Below, one piece after another: positions 1-6,523 of a DNA stretch of 20,203 nucleotides. Position 1 is the first letter of the stretch, and every line of letters begins with the position of its first letter. Below the pieces are notes generated by a model, which was not told the origin of the DNA, did no database searches, and saw nothing but the letters and a program-made list of their open reading frames with translations. Origin of the DNA: a virus. The DNA lies in IMG/VR virus record IMGVR_UViG_3300042483_000600, positions 1 to 20,203 of that record, one strand, 5' to 3'. The translations under genes and the position numbers were made by a program.

Positions 1-452
1 ATGATTGTTTTGCCTGCACCTGTGGCCACTTCTTGTATGCACTGTGGGTTGGCCAAGAAGTTGTTGATGATCTCCACTTGGTAGTCACGCAACATGATGG
101 GTTCACCTGCTGCCGGGTGTGCTTTGGGCCATTTCACATGTTCAAAACTTGTTTCAGTCACTTGCTCAAAATTGAATGTGTTCGAATAGTCACGTTGATC
201 ATCTAGTTCAATGTCGTAGTCAAACTTTTCCAAGATGGGCATGATCTCTGGCAGCAGGTTCACATAAGTTGATCCACCTAGTTGGAAGTATGCTACCTTG
301 CCATCCCACCGTCCTAAACGCACTGCCGGCAAATAACGTGCGGCAGGATTTTCATATTTAAATGCATTGACCAAGGCCTTGCGAACATCCAGGTCCAGAC
401 CTTCAATCTTGATGTTTACTTCGTCACGTATCTGTATGATGCATTGTTTCAT
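1..452 (-). CDS. uvsW: UvsW-like DNA helicase, N-terminal part (runs off window)
   Basis: The reading frame is open from the ATG at 452 to the window edge and gives 150 complete residues with no stop. Residues 1-115 are an N-terminal domain. It is followed by LRDYQ (121-125), typical of the Q-motif region of SF2 helicases, and by a Walker A ATGAGKT (143-149). In T4, UvsW is an ATP-dependent branch-migrating helicase that unwinds D-loops and R-loops and remodels stalled forks during recombination-dependent replication. The ATG overlaps the stop of the upstream gene as ATGA, so the two are probably translationally coupled. Walker B and the rest of the helicase lie outside the window. The call rests on the order of N-domain, DYQ and Walker A, and on the uvsX and uvsY-like genes nearby. 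Another SF2 helicase is the main alternative. Confidence 0.8.
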   Translation of the reverse strand, partial: MKQCIIQIRDEVNIKIEGLDLDVRKALVNAFKYENPAARYLPAVRLGRWDGKVAYFQLGGSTYVNLLPEIMPILEKFDYDIELDDQRDYSNTFNFEQVTETSFEHVKWPKAHPAAGEPIMLRDYQVEIINNFLANPQCIQEVATGAGKTI

Positions 453-1306
453 TGTATGCTTACTTCACGCACAAGTTGTCGTGACCTTATTTGGGATATT
501 AGTTGTTGTTGAGTTCCAGTGTATTCTAAATCTGCCACAGGAAATCGCAATGGTAGTGCTTGTACATTATACACATTTTCAATGCTGTGAGCAAGAAAAA
601 ATTCTTGATGTTGCTGAATGTATTGTTGCATGCTGGGTAGTTTTTGATTCAAGTCCCAATCATACAATGCCACATTGAAATCTGCGCTGTAGTGACCAAA
701 TGGCTTAAATGCACTATCACTTATGTATATATCATTGTCCTGCGCAAGGTCTTCCACAGTCTTGCCAATCTCACAGTAGTTGAGATATACTGTGCCAAAC
801 TTGACTTCAAGTTCTCCATAAGTTTTCATTGTGTCAACATCCAACTGTTGGGTCTTGGGCATACCAAACCAAGTGCAAACAAACCTTGGGCAAGGTGCAG
901 CCATGGCTGCTTCGCATCTGTGTACTGCTAAATTTAAATTTGCTAATGATTGTCTAACTGTGTCAGGTGCTGAGTGCCAATATTCAGATGTTTGTTGATC
1001 TAGTAGACCGTGGTAGCGTTCAAATATATTGTGCAAATAATTGAGACTATCTTGTGTGTATTCAAACTCTCGATCAATAATTGGATCATGTGCATTGATT
1101 ATGGCAATGCATTGTTGAATCATGTCAACTGCACGTTGTTGTTCTTGTTGAGCAGTGCCAAATCCGTAAAATCTATCTGGATTGTCCATGGTCCAGGCAT
1201 GACGTTGATGCATACGTTCCAACCATAGTTCAGCTAACGGGGTTGATCTTATTTGAAAACGTAGTTCAAGATCATGGCTTAATTTGATTACAAGGTGCTG
1301 AGACAT
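449..1306 (-). CDS. Conserved-looking phage protein of unknown function, upstream of uvsW
   Basis: I do not recognise this 285-aa protein. It has no signal peptide, membrane segment or nucleotide-binding motif. It is rich in aromatic residues, His and Gln, with an N-terminal beta-like stretch (LVIKLSHDLELRFQIRSTP) followed by WLERMHQRH and a PDRFYGFG segment. The frame also has a GTG at 1333, but that codon lies inside the spacer of a good promoter (1312-1340), so I chose the ATG at 1306. No clear Shine-Dalgarno sequence precedes it, and the predicted transcription start falls on or next to this ATG. The gene overlaps uvsW by 4 nt (ATGA) and is probably co-transcribed with it, which suggests a role in recombination or replication. 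That role is inference from position only. Confidence 0.8.
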   Translation of the reverse strand: MSQHLVIKLSHDLELRFQIRSTPLAELWLERMHQRHAWTMDNPDRFYGFGTAQQEQQRAVDMIQQCIAIINAHDPIIDREFEYTQDSLNYLHNIFERYHGLLDQQTSEYWHSAPDTVRQSLANLNLAVHRCEAAMAAPCPRFVCTWFGMPKTQQLDVDTMKTYGELEVKFGTVYLNYCEIGKTVEDLAQDNDIYISDSAFKPFGHYSADFNVALYDWDLNQKLPSMQQYIQQHQEFFLAHSIENVYNVQALPLRFPVADLEYTGTQQQLISQIRSRQLVREVSIQ

Positions 1307-1311
1307 AGCAC

Positions 1312-1340
1312 AGTATATACTCTTACAATGCACAAGTCAA
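1312..1340 (-). promoter_or_regulatory. Sigma70-type promoter for the 285-aa gene and uvsW
   Basis: On the minus strand, -35 TTGACT (1335-1340) and -10 TATACT (1312-1317) are separated by exactly 17 bp. It lies directly after a strong terminator, so it would restart transcription for the pair of genes downstream. The -10 ends only 5 nt before the ATG at 1306. Confidence 0.65.
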
Positions 1341-1365
1341 AAAAACAGGCTCCGAAGAGCCTGTT
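1339..1365 (-). terminator. Intrinsic terminator with UUCG tetraloop
   Basis: A 9-bp perfect stem (AACAGGCTC, 1344-1352, with GAGCCTGTT, 1357-1365) closes a loop that reads TTCG on the minus strand. It is followed on the minus strand by a run of seven T (1339-1345). This is a textbook rho-independent terminator for leftward transcription. It ends the transcription unit of the AAA+ ATPase and the 29-aa peptide. Confidence 0.9.
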
Positions 1366-1367
1366 AT

Positions 1368-1400
1368 AAAAACCCGGGGCGGAGCCAACCAATCCCCGGG
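1368..1400 (-). terminator. Second, GC-rich terminator in tandem
   Basis: The arms CCCGGGG (1373-1379) and CCCCGGG (1394-1400) form a 7-bp all-GC stem around a 14-nt loop. On the minus strand they are followed by TTTTT (1368-1372). The element sits directly before the UUCG terminator, so leftward polymerases meet two terminators in succession. Confidence 0.65.
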
Positions 1401-1407
1401 GTAAAAC

Positions 1408-1497
1408 TCAATCAAGTAACAAAATAAGAAATGCTAATAAGAATGCAAAGCCAATGTGCCCTAAAAATATTAACAGTAGCACAATAAGCCAAGCCAT
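1408..1497 (-). CDS. 29-aa hydrophobic membrane peptide
   Basis: The ATG at 1497 lies 1 nt after the stop of the AAA+ ATPase and gives 29 residues ending in TGA at 1408. The peptide begins MAWLIVLLLIFLGHIGF and stays almost entirely hydrophobic (Leu, Ile, Phe, Ala) up to a final Asp, so it would form a single transmembrane helix. It fits exactly between the ATPase gene and the tandem terminators. There is no independent RBS in the gap, so translation would be coupled. No function is recognised; small inner-membrane peptides in phages can affect lysis or superinfection, but nothing here shows that. Confidence 0.6.
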   Translation of the reverse strand: MAWLIVLLLIFLGHIGFAFLLAFLILLLD

Positions 1498-1498
1498 G

Positions 1499-2527
1499 TC
1501 AGGCACTCTTCATGCATGTAGTCTCAGCCATGCGCTTCCAGTTGCCTTCAAAGCTCTTGCGCAAGTCTGCGATCTTCAATGCCATACGCAAGCTCATCTC
1601 ACGCAGGCGATTTTGGTTTGCTTCCATGAACTCAACAATCTCGTCTTGCACACAGGGTTCAAAGTCATACTCTTGGAACAACACACCGTCCTTGGCAATC
1701 TGCTTGATACGCAACACTTTGTCACGCATGGTGTCAAGTGTCAAGTCAAGATAGTGACAGCGTGATTGCAATGCATCCAAGTGATCACGCAATTTTTGCG
1801 ACTTCATGCCATCAAACTTCAAGTTGGTAATAAAAATTACACTACCTTTGAACTCGAAACGATCTGGAATGCCTTCGCGGCGCAGAGCACTGGATTCTGA
1901 CAACCATGAAATGGTACGCTTCTTGCCGGAGTCCAATGCACCCTTCAGCAAGTTCAAGGCCACGTCGTCAAGCAAAATGCTGTCACAGTCATCAAACACC
2001 AACACACAGTTGTCGTCTGAGTATTTGTACAGGGTTTGGTACAAGCCAATGGGTGTTGCACTACCTTTGACAACTTCGGCACGGAGGCGCTTGCCTGCCA
2101 ATTTGTCAAACAATGTGGCTTTTTCGATCTCTTGTTCCACGCCAAAAGATTTGCCAACTCCGGGAGGACCTGACACAATCATAGCACGGATGTCGCCGTT
2201 GACACAGGCCTTTGTCATCTCATGCAGGATGTCAAAACGCTCACGAATACGTGTCATGATTTGTTCTTCTGTCTCTGCTTCTGCTTGGGGGGCAACAAAT
2301 GCCACTGTATTTTCTTTGCTCACTGCATCTCCATTGACATACTCGATGTCGCTAATGTTGTTGACTTTGATACGGATTGTGTCGGGGCAATTGGGAAATG
2401 CACCGTTGTTTTCTACTGTCACGAAATTGCCTTTAGCGCCAGATTGAAAGCCTGACACAAGATTGAAAGCGATATTGCGAACGGGTTTGTTGCGATACAC
2501 ACCTTTAATAACTCGAATTGCACTCAT
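1499..2527 (-). CDS. AAA+ family ATPase
   Basis: This 342-aa protein has an N-terminal region of about 110 residues before an AAA+ module. The module has Walker A GPPGVGKS (120-127), Walker B VLVFDDCD (175-182) and a sensor-1-like IFITN (231-235). Arginines at 223 and 256 are arginine-finger candidates. Such ATPases remodel protein or nucleic-acid complexes; the substrate is unknown here. The start is supported by AAAGGAG six bases upstream of the ATG at 2527 and by a promoter at 2571-2599. It is not an obvious gp44 clamp loader or gp41 helicase: the N-terminal domain is different and no partner subunits are adjacent. The 29-aa membrane peptide follows directly. Confidence 0.85.
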   Translation of the reverse strand: MSAIRVIKGVYRNKPVRNIAFNLVSGFQSGAKGNFVTVENNGAFPNCPDTIRIKVNNISDIEYVNGDAVSKENTVAFVAPQAEAETEEQIMTRIRERFDILHEMTKACVNGDIRAMIVSGPPGVGKSFGVEQEIEKATLFDKLAGKRLRAEVVKGSATPIGLYQTLYKYSDDNCVLVFDDCDSILLDDVALNLLKGALDSGKKRTISWLSESSALRREGIPDRFEFKGSVIFITNLKFDGMKSQKLRDHLDALQSRCHYLDLTLDTMRDKVLRIKQIAKDGVLFQEYDFEPCVQDEIVEFMEANQNRLREMSLRMALKIADLRKSFEGNWKRMAETTCMKSA

Positions 2528-2570
2528 TGTTGGCTCCTTTGAAATGCGGTTGTTTACTGTTTATGTAGCT

Positions 2571-2599
2571 ATTATAGCAAAAGACGGATTATTGGTCAA
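2571..2599 (-). promoter_or_regulatory. Sigma70 promoter, cassette copy C (AAA+ ATPase)
   Basis: -35 TTGACC (2594-2599), a 17-bp spacer and -10 TATAAT (2571-2576), with an extended TGC just before the -10. The -35 overlaps the last codons of the upstream 60-aa gene. It closely matches the promoters at 2802-2830 and 3294-3322. Confidence 0.85.
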
Positions 2600-2771
2600 C
2601 CGGGGCAAACAGTTCTTGCCCTTGTTGCATAAAAACAACAAACGCTTCCATTGTGCGCTCACTGTACATCATGCGACCATGTTGTTTGATGTCTTGCAGT
2701 GTTTCCAACAGGCCCATGCCCTGGAACTCTGCTTCTTTTTGTATTTGTTTGATTGCTGTGGTGATCTGCAT
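2589..2771 (-). CDS. Small phage protein, 60 aa, unknown function
   Basis: The 60-residue protein is probably helical throughout: IKQIQKEAEFQGMGLLETLQDIK, then a Met-rich segment (HGRMMYSERTMEAFVVFMQQ). It has no Cys, no membrane segment and no motif I recognise. The ATG at 2771 is preceded by AAAAAGGAG and a CCAGCA spacer, almost identical to the leader of the 62-aa gene. It has its own consensus promoter (2802-2830), the pattern of a strongly expressed early accessory gene. Its stop codon region overlaps the -35 of the next promoter. Confidence 0.8.
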   Translation of the reverse strand: MQITTAIKQIQKEAEFQGMGLLETLQDIKQHGRMMYSERTMEAFVVFMQQGQELFAPVDQ

Positions 2772-2801
2772 TGCTGGCTCCTTTTTGCTTTGTATGCCAT
2801 T

Positions 2802-2830
2802 ATTATAGCATTTTGGGAATTATTGGTCAA
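2802..2830 (-). promoter_or_regulatory. Sigma70 promoter, cassette copy B (60-aa gene)
   Basis: -35 TTGACC (2825-2830), a 17-bp spacer and -10 TATAAT (2802-2807) with extended TGC. The spacer shares AATTCCCA with copy A at 3294-3322. Confidence 0.85.
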
Positions 2831-2833
2831 CCA

Positions 2834-2862
2834 AAAAGTACTACTACAAAAGTATTACTTTT
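2834..2862 (-). terminator. Possible weak terminator after the 69-aa gene
   Basis: AAAAAGTA and TACTTTTT form an 8-bp A/T-rich stem, extendable by three pairs past one mismatch, around the stop codon of the 69-aa gene. The 3' arm supplies the T run for leftward transcription. The stem is weak and lies directly before the copy-B promoter. Confidence 0.35.
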
Positions 2863-3064
2863 TGAACTGTTCAAAGAAGCGGGTGTTGATAGCATCCATC
2901 TCTGCCTGCTCCACGTAGAAGTCAGTAGCGGGATCGTAGTACTGGCCCGCCTTGTTGTCATAATACAACACACGACCTGAGAAGTTGAACGGGCCTTCTA
3001 GTCCTTTGCGAGGGCCATACTTGTCACGCATGATGTCTATGGTGTCAACTACACGATATCCCAT
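2855..3064 (-). CDS. Small phage protein, 69 aa, unknown function
   Basis: I chose the ATG at 3064 (MGYRVVDTIDIMRDKYGPRKG) over one 11 codons upstream because AAGGAGCCAGCA precedes it directly, as in the neighbouring genes. The protein is polar and rich in Tyr and Asp (VLYYDNKAGQYYDPATDFY), with a basic, aromatic C-terminus (FFEQFKK). It has no membrane segment or recognised domain. The gap from the previous gene is only 10 nt, so the two share the promoter at 3294-3322. Function unknown. Confidence 0.8.
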   Translation of the reverse strand: MGYRVVDTIDIMRDKYGPRKGLEGPFNFSGRVLYYDNKAGQYYDPATDFYVEQAEMDAINTRFFEQFKK

Positions 3065-3074
3065 TGCTGGCTCC

Positions 3075-3263
3075 TTAAACAAGTTCCATTTCTTCAATTT
3101 CGTAGACTACATCTGCCCGGTCCTGGCCGTCTTCTTCCCAGCCCACCAGCAGTTCCTCTACCAGTGCCTCTGCCTGCTCGGGTGTGCTACATGCACCCAT
3201 ATTATAAAACTCATCTTCTCTATCGCCCCAACCTTGCACTTGCACGATATACACTTTGCTCAT
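3075..3263 (-). CDS. Small acidic phage protein, 62 aa, unknown function
   Basis: The ATG at 3263 follows AAAAAGGAG and a TCAGCA spacer. An in-frame upstream start at 3332 would lie beyond the promoter and is rejected. The protein begins with a beta-like MSKVYIVQVQGWG and continues into an acidic helix with many Glu residues (EQAEALVEELLVGWEEDGQD, then EIEEME). It is strongly acidic, without Cys clusters or membrane segments. Function unknown. It is first in a two-gene unit with the 69-aa gene. Confidence 0.8.
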   Translation of the reverse strand: MSKVYIVQVQGWGDREDEFYNMGACSTPEQAEALVEELLVGWEEDGQDRADVVYEIEEMELV

Positions 3264-3293
3264 TGCTGACTCCTTTTTGCTTTTTATGTGACT

Positions 3294-3322
3294 AGTATAG
3301 CAGAATGGGAATTTCTGGTCAA
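3294..3322 (-). promoter_or_regulatory. Sigma70 promoter, cassette copy A (62- and 69-aa genes)
   Basis: -35 TTGACC (3317-3322), a 17-bp spacer and -10 TATACT (3294-3299) with extended TGC. It lies in the gap after the glycosyltransferase that ends at 3342, so it separates the small genes from the glycan island. Confidence 0.8.
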
Positions 3323-3341
3323 GTACTACCAAAGTATTACA

Positions 3342-4085
3342 TTATTGCCAGTGCATTGCTACCACAGGATCCTTCAGGCATTCGTGCGGTTTGGGCCGTC
3401 CGTGAAATACCAAGATGCTGGTCTCGTCGCCTACTATGGTGGGTGCGCCGGGCTTTTGAGGTTGGCGTCTCTTAAAATCATAACCACCTTCGCTGATTTG
3501 CCAACGCCAACTTTGCAATTGCTTTTGTTCAAAATGTCTGCGTTGATTGTGATCAATCACTGCACCAATGTAGTCTTGGTCACCTTGATATCGCCGTACA
3601 GTTTGCTGGATGTCTAATTTCACAAAGTCAGCCCATACATCAGCAAACTTGGTGACATTCCACCACATCACACTGCTGTTGATTCCTGAGTGTGTGGTTT
3701 TTTGTAGATATCTAAAATCTCGTATGGTCCAAAAGTAATCAGTGCTGAGTTGTGGTATCCAACTGATGCTATTAATAATCACACAATCAAGATCAAAGTA
3801 CAACAGGTTGCCTGAGTGATGTTCAGGGTTGAACAACTGCATTTTGTACCACCAAGATCGTTTGGGTCCTGATATGCCGGGCCATTCACTCAAACAGTGT
3901 TTGATCATGTGTGGTGGCACTGATCTGTGTTCTTCAGTGTACACATGAAAACGTATGCCTTGGGGCAAGTGTCGTGTCAACATGTTGTACAGTTTGTCCA
4001 CGTACTGCCAATCGTAGCCAGTGCCGTGTATAACACAAGCACAATCAATTATGTCATCAGTGCGGGCTCTATTCTTTTTAGCCAT
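3342..4085 (-). CDS. GT-A-type glycosyltransferase (DxD)
   Basis: This 247-aa protein looks like a nucleotide-sugar-dependent glycosyltransferase. After a basic N-terminus it has a beta strand (CACVIHGTGYDW), the segment KRSWWYKMQLFNP, and YFDLDCVI with the DLD metal/nucleotide motif at 98-100. A later GDQDYIG segment and a C-terminal VFHGRPKPHE are typical of GT8/GT32-like phage and bacterial transferases. The donor and acceptor cannot be told. AAGGACT precedes the ATG at 4085. The start overlaps the 3' end of the next upstream gene by 37 nt, so the two form one unit at the left edge of the glycan island. Confidence 0.75.
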   Translation of the reverse strand: MAKKNRARTDDIIDCACVIHGTGYDWQYVDKLYNMLTRHLPQGIRFHVYTEEHRSVPPHMIKHCLSEWPGISGPKRSWWYKMQLFNPEHHSGNLLYFDLDCVIINSISWIPQLSTDYFWTIRDFRYLQKTTHSGINSSVMWWNVTKFADVWADFVKLDIQQTVRRYQGDQDYIGAVIDHNQRRHFEQKQLQSWRWQISEGGYDFKRRQPQKPGAPTIVGDETSILVFHGRPKPHECLKDPVVAMHWQ

Positions 4086-4900
4086 AGTCCTTCTCGTAGT
4101 TCTTGCACAGTGTATTCAGTATGGCATATCTTGGCCAACCATAGTTCTCTGTCTACTTCATAGGGTTGTTCAATGTCAGGATACCCAATTGCCACAGGAT
4201 ATGCCAGACTACTGTGTGCCACAATGGGCCTGCATCCTGCAATACCTGCTTGTATGCCTGGACCTGAGTTGTGATTCACAACTGCATGACAATTGAAGTG
4301 CATGTCAAAACTGTCGTAGGTGTTGGCCACAGGCCTTGCAACTTCCATTGTGGTATTAGCAGGCATGTATGGCATGCGCAGTGGGCTTCGTGGATGTGCT
4401 CGTATGCGTATGGGACGATCTGTTGAATTGCGCAGTTGTTGAACTTGCATCAATACCCACGATTCCATGCTGTCTATGCCGGCAACTTGCAAACTGTTCC
4501 GGTGCTGTGCGGCAATGATGATTTCTGGGGTTGAGTTGACTTGTGTTGCCAGGCTTATTTGCAATTTTCTAGGACGACTCATATCTAAATCGTGCTCGTG
4601 TCCATAGTAGCCATCTCGGGTGATATGGTTTACTGCCAGTTTCCAAGTCTGTCCGCGATACAACGCACCAATATCTATCACAATCACCGGTCGGTTCTGG
4701 CTGCGATAATGTTCATACACTGCTTGATTTGACTTCATTCTACCATGCCACAGTACTGACCAAATCACCGCGGCATCTGCAGTCATTGAGTTCTCTTGTG
4801 TTTGTATGCCCGCGGCTTGGCAACAATCCAAGAACGCACTCATCACAGGCTTGGAATTCAATGCACACTGGGCAGGAAAATAGGCTATGCTTTTGATCAC
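4049..4900 (-). CDS. GT-B-like glycosyltransferase, paralogue 1
   Basis: The protein belongs with three others in this window (5714-6523, 9644-10597, 10563-11552). Shared features are a strand with Arg before the C-terminal domain (RPIRIRAHPRSPLR), a small-residue loop with a glycine-rich helix (VNHNSGPGIQAGIAGCRPIVA), and a tail with W, A and E-x-R-x-G (VQELREGLWLKRI). This resembles the C-terminal nucleotide-sugar domain of KpsS/KpsC-type GT-B enzymes; the family assignment is inference. The start is uncertain. I prefer the GTG at 4900, which gives MIKSIAYFPAQ and leaves 13 bp to the divergent plus-strand gene. ATGs at 4957 (overlapping that gene) and 4843 (removing the first strand) are alternatives. 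No good Shine-Dalgarno is visible. Confidence 0.7.
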   Translation of the reverse strand: MIKSIAYFPAQCALNSKPVMSAFLDCCQAAGIQTQENSMTADAAVIWSVLWHGRMKSNQAVYEHYRSQNRPVIVIDIGALYRGQTWKLAVNHITRDGYYGHEHDLDMSRPRKLQISLATQVNSTPEIIIAAQHRNSLQVAGIDSMESWVLMQVQQLRNSTDRPIRIRAHPRSPLRMPYMPANTTMEVARPVANTYDSFDMHFNCHAVVNHNSGPGIQAGIAGCRPIVAHSSLAYPVAIGYPDIEQPYEVDRELWLAKICHTEYTVQELREGLWLKRIEPALMT

Positions 4901-4908
4901 TGTAAATA
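4898..4908 (+). promoter_or_regulatory. Possible T4-type late promoter box TGTAAATA
   Basis: TGTAAATA lies exactly 5 nt before the ATG at 4914 and differs by one base from the T4 late consensus TATAAATA. No Shine-Dalgarno is visible. It has the same spacing to the ATG as the perfect box before 13001. This is a tentative call. Confidence 0.3.
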
Positions 4909-4913
4909 CACTT

Positions 4914-5717
4914 ATGAAATACAGTGTAGTTACCACGTTTAACGCCGACGGATACAACTCTTATGGTCGTCGTATGATCCAAACTTTTTTACAAACTTGG
5001 CCAAAAGAAGTTGACTTAGTGGTATACGCCGAAAATTGCACAGTGCTTCAGTCTGCGCCAAATTTGACAATTTGTGATCTAGAACAATGCAGCAGTGAGT
5101 TGAGAGAGTTCAAAAACAAGTGGCGCGGTGTGCCCCGAGCCAATGGTGATATATCAGCAGATCCAGTGCGAAGCCGCAGAAGAGATGCTGCCAAACCATT
5201 CAAATGGGATGCAGTGCGTTTTGCTCACAAAGTATACAGCATATTCCACTGTGCAAAAAACACCACAGCAGATGTGATGATTTGGATGGATGCTGATACT
5301 ATTTGTCATAGCCCAATTACCATGCAAGACATTCAAAAATTAATTCCTGCTGACAAAGACCTGTGTTTCCTTGGAAGAAAAGGAAAATTCAGTGAGTGTG
5401 GATTGTATGCTATGAATTTGCGTTCAGAGGCTGTGCAAGTGTTCTTAAAAAGATTTCAATCCATGTATGATGACGCAGAAAATGGAATTTTCCAACAAGA
5501 TGAATGGCACGACAGTTTTATTTTTGATGTTGCTCGTCGGCACACTGTTTTGAAAGAACTTGACTGGAGCAGTCATTTAATCACAGGTGAAGGACACCCC
5601 TTGATCAATTCTGCATGGGGTGCGTACTTGGATCATCTAAAAGGTTCACGTAAAAAAACTGGACGCAGTCTTGCTACTGACTTGAAAATCAAGAGAACCG
5701 AAGCATACTGGCAATGA
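4914..5717 (+). CDS. GT-A-type glycosyltransferase (DxD), first gene of plus-strand block
   Basis: The 267-aa protein starts MKYSVVTTFNADGY, a typical first strand and loop of a nucleotide-binding GT-A fold. It has WMDADTI with a DAD motif at 126-128. Later features are a FSECGLYAMNL segment, an FQQDEWHD segment with acidic residues, and a C-terminal HLKGSRKKTGRS that I associate with a phage and bacterial family of putative glycosyltransferases. I chose the ATG at 4914 over one nine codons upstream because the fold begins there. It overlaps the next gene by ATGA. This is the first gene of the central rightward block of the island. Confidence 0.75.
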   Translation: MKYSVVTTFNADGYNSYGRRMIQTFLQTWPKEVDLVVYAENCTVLQSAPNLTICDLEQCSSELREFKNKWRGVPRANGDISADPVRSRRRDAAKPFKWDAVRFAHKVYSIFHCAKNTTADVMIWMDADTICHSPITMQDIQKLIPADKDLCFLGRKGKFSECGLYAMNLRSEAVQVFLKRFQSMYDDAENGIFQQDEWHDSFIFDVARRHTVLKELDWSSHLITGEGHPLINSAWGAYLDHLKGSRKKTGRSLATDLKIKRTEAYWQ

Positions 5718-6523
5718 ACTGGATCTACCTCAGCAAAAACGGTGATGACGAATACATTGACATGTATGCACATGGCCTAGGCAAACAGAGCACACCACTT
5801 GAGTCATGGCGCTATGAGGACAGTGTTGATCCAATCATGCTACGTGGCATAATGAAGCACAAGATCATCAAACAATGCTGGGCAGATCACAGACCATTTA
5901 GATACATGGACTCAGGATATCTGGGCAATCGTCCCAGTTTTAACAATCCTCATGGTTGGAAGATATGGCATCGCATAGTGCCCAACAACTTGCAACATGA
6001 TCAAGTAATTCCTCGTCCAAGTGATCGGTGGAATCGACTAGGGCTAGAGGTGGCCAATCGTCGTTGTGGCAACACAATATTGATTGTTGCACCCGATGAA
6101 AAGCCTTGCAAATTTTACGACATTGAATTAGATACCTGGCTGAAACAAACAATTGACACTATCAAACAACACACAGACAGGCCCATTGTTGTTCGTGATC
6201 GCAGCCGGAGTCGTACTGATAGAAAAACAAATCGTGTGGAAAAAGCCCTGGATGATGTGCATGCTGTGGTAACATTCAATTCAATTGCTGGCACAGAAGC
6301 CATACTAGCAGGTGTGCCTGTGTTTGCACTAGCACCATCAAACGCTGCTAGACCTGTGAGCAATACAGATCTAACCCGGATAGACAATCCATGGTGGCCT
6401 GATCGTGACCAGTTGTTGGCGTGGGCGTATCATTTGGCCTACGCTCAGTTTCACATAGACGAATTCCGAAACGGCACAGCTGAACGTATAATTAAACAAA
6501 CTGAGGAGATACTAAATGGTTGA
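5714..6523 (+). CDS. GT-B-like glycosyltransferase, paralogue 2
   Basis: The 269-aa protein aligns by eye along nearly its whole length with the C-terminal two thirds of the product of 10563-11552. Shared blocks are LRGI-x-K-x-K (43-50), Y-x-D-x-GY-x-GN (64-72), WHRI/YHRI (85-88), RP-x-DR (101-105), the TWLKQT block (141-146), FNSIAGTEAILAGVP (188-202) and the tail AWAYHLAYAQF with E-x-R-x-GTA-x-RI. The order suggests a two-domain GT-B-like transferase with its donor site in the C-terminal half. ATGA overlap with the previous gene and an 8-nt overlap with the FkbM gene make it part of one operon. Donor and acceptor unknown. Confidence 0.7.
   Translation: MNWIYLSKNGDDEYIDMYAHGLGKQSTPLESWRYEDSVDPIMLRGIMKHKIIKQCWADHRPFRYMDSGYLGNRPSFNNPHGWKIWHRIVPNNLQHDQVIPRPSDRWNRLGLEVANRRCGNTILIVAPDEKPCKFYDIELDTWLKQTIDTIKQHTDRPIVVRDRSRSRTDRKTNRVEKALDDVHAVVTFNSIAGTEAILAGVPVFALAPSNAARPVSNTDLTRIDNPWWPDRDQLLAWAYHLAYAQFHIDEFRNGTAERIIKQTEEILNG

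Larger units (their letters stand above)
2525..3340 (-). repeat. Three dispersed copies of a promoter/leader cassette
   Basis: Copy A (3261-3340) and copy B (2769-2858) share, in order, GTAATACTTT, GTAGTACTT, TTGACCA, AATTCCCA, TGCTATA, AAGCAAAAAGGAG and CAGCAATG. Copy C (2525-2601) keeps GGTTGACCAATAAT, TTGCTATAATA and AAAGGAGCCAACAATG. The 69-aa gene has only the ribosome-binding part (AAGGAGCCAGCAATG). The copies look like duplicated expression modules that have diverged. Confidence 0.8.

Noticed and set aside
1307-1333. GTG start nine codons upstream for the 285-aa protein
   Set aside because: It lies within the promoter spacer and would not be on the transcript from that promoter.
1806-2447. 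213-aa plus-strand ORF
   Set aside because: It is antisense to the AAA+ ATPase, which has Walker motifs, an RBS and a promoter. The plus-strand frame is Ser/Arg-rich with no recognisable domain.
4901-4957. ATG at 4957 as start of GT-B-like paralogue 1
   Set aside because: It would overlap the divergent gene at 4914 and adds residues that do not look like part of the fold. It is still possible.
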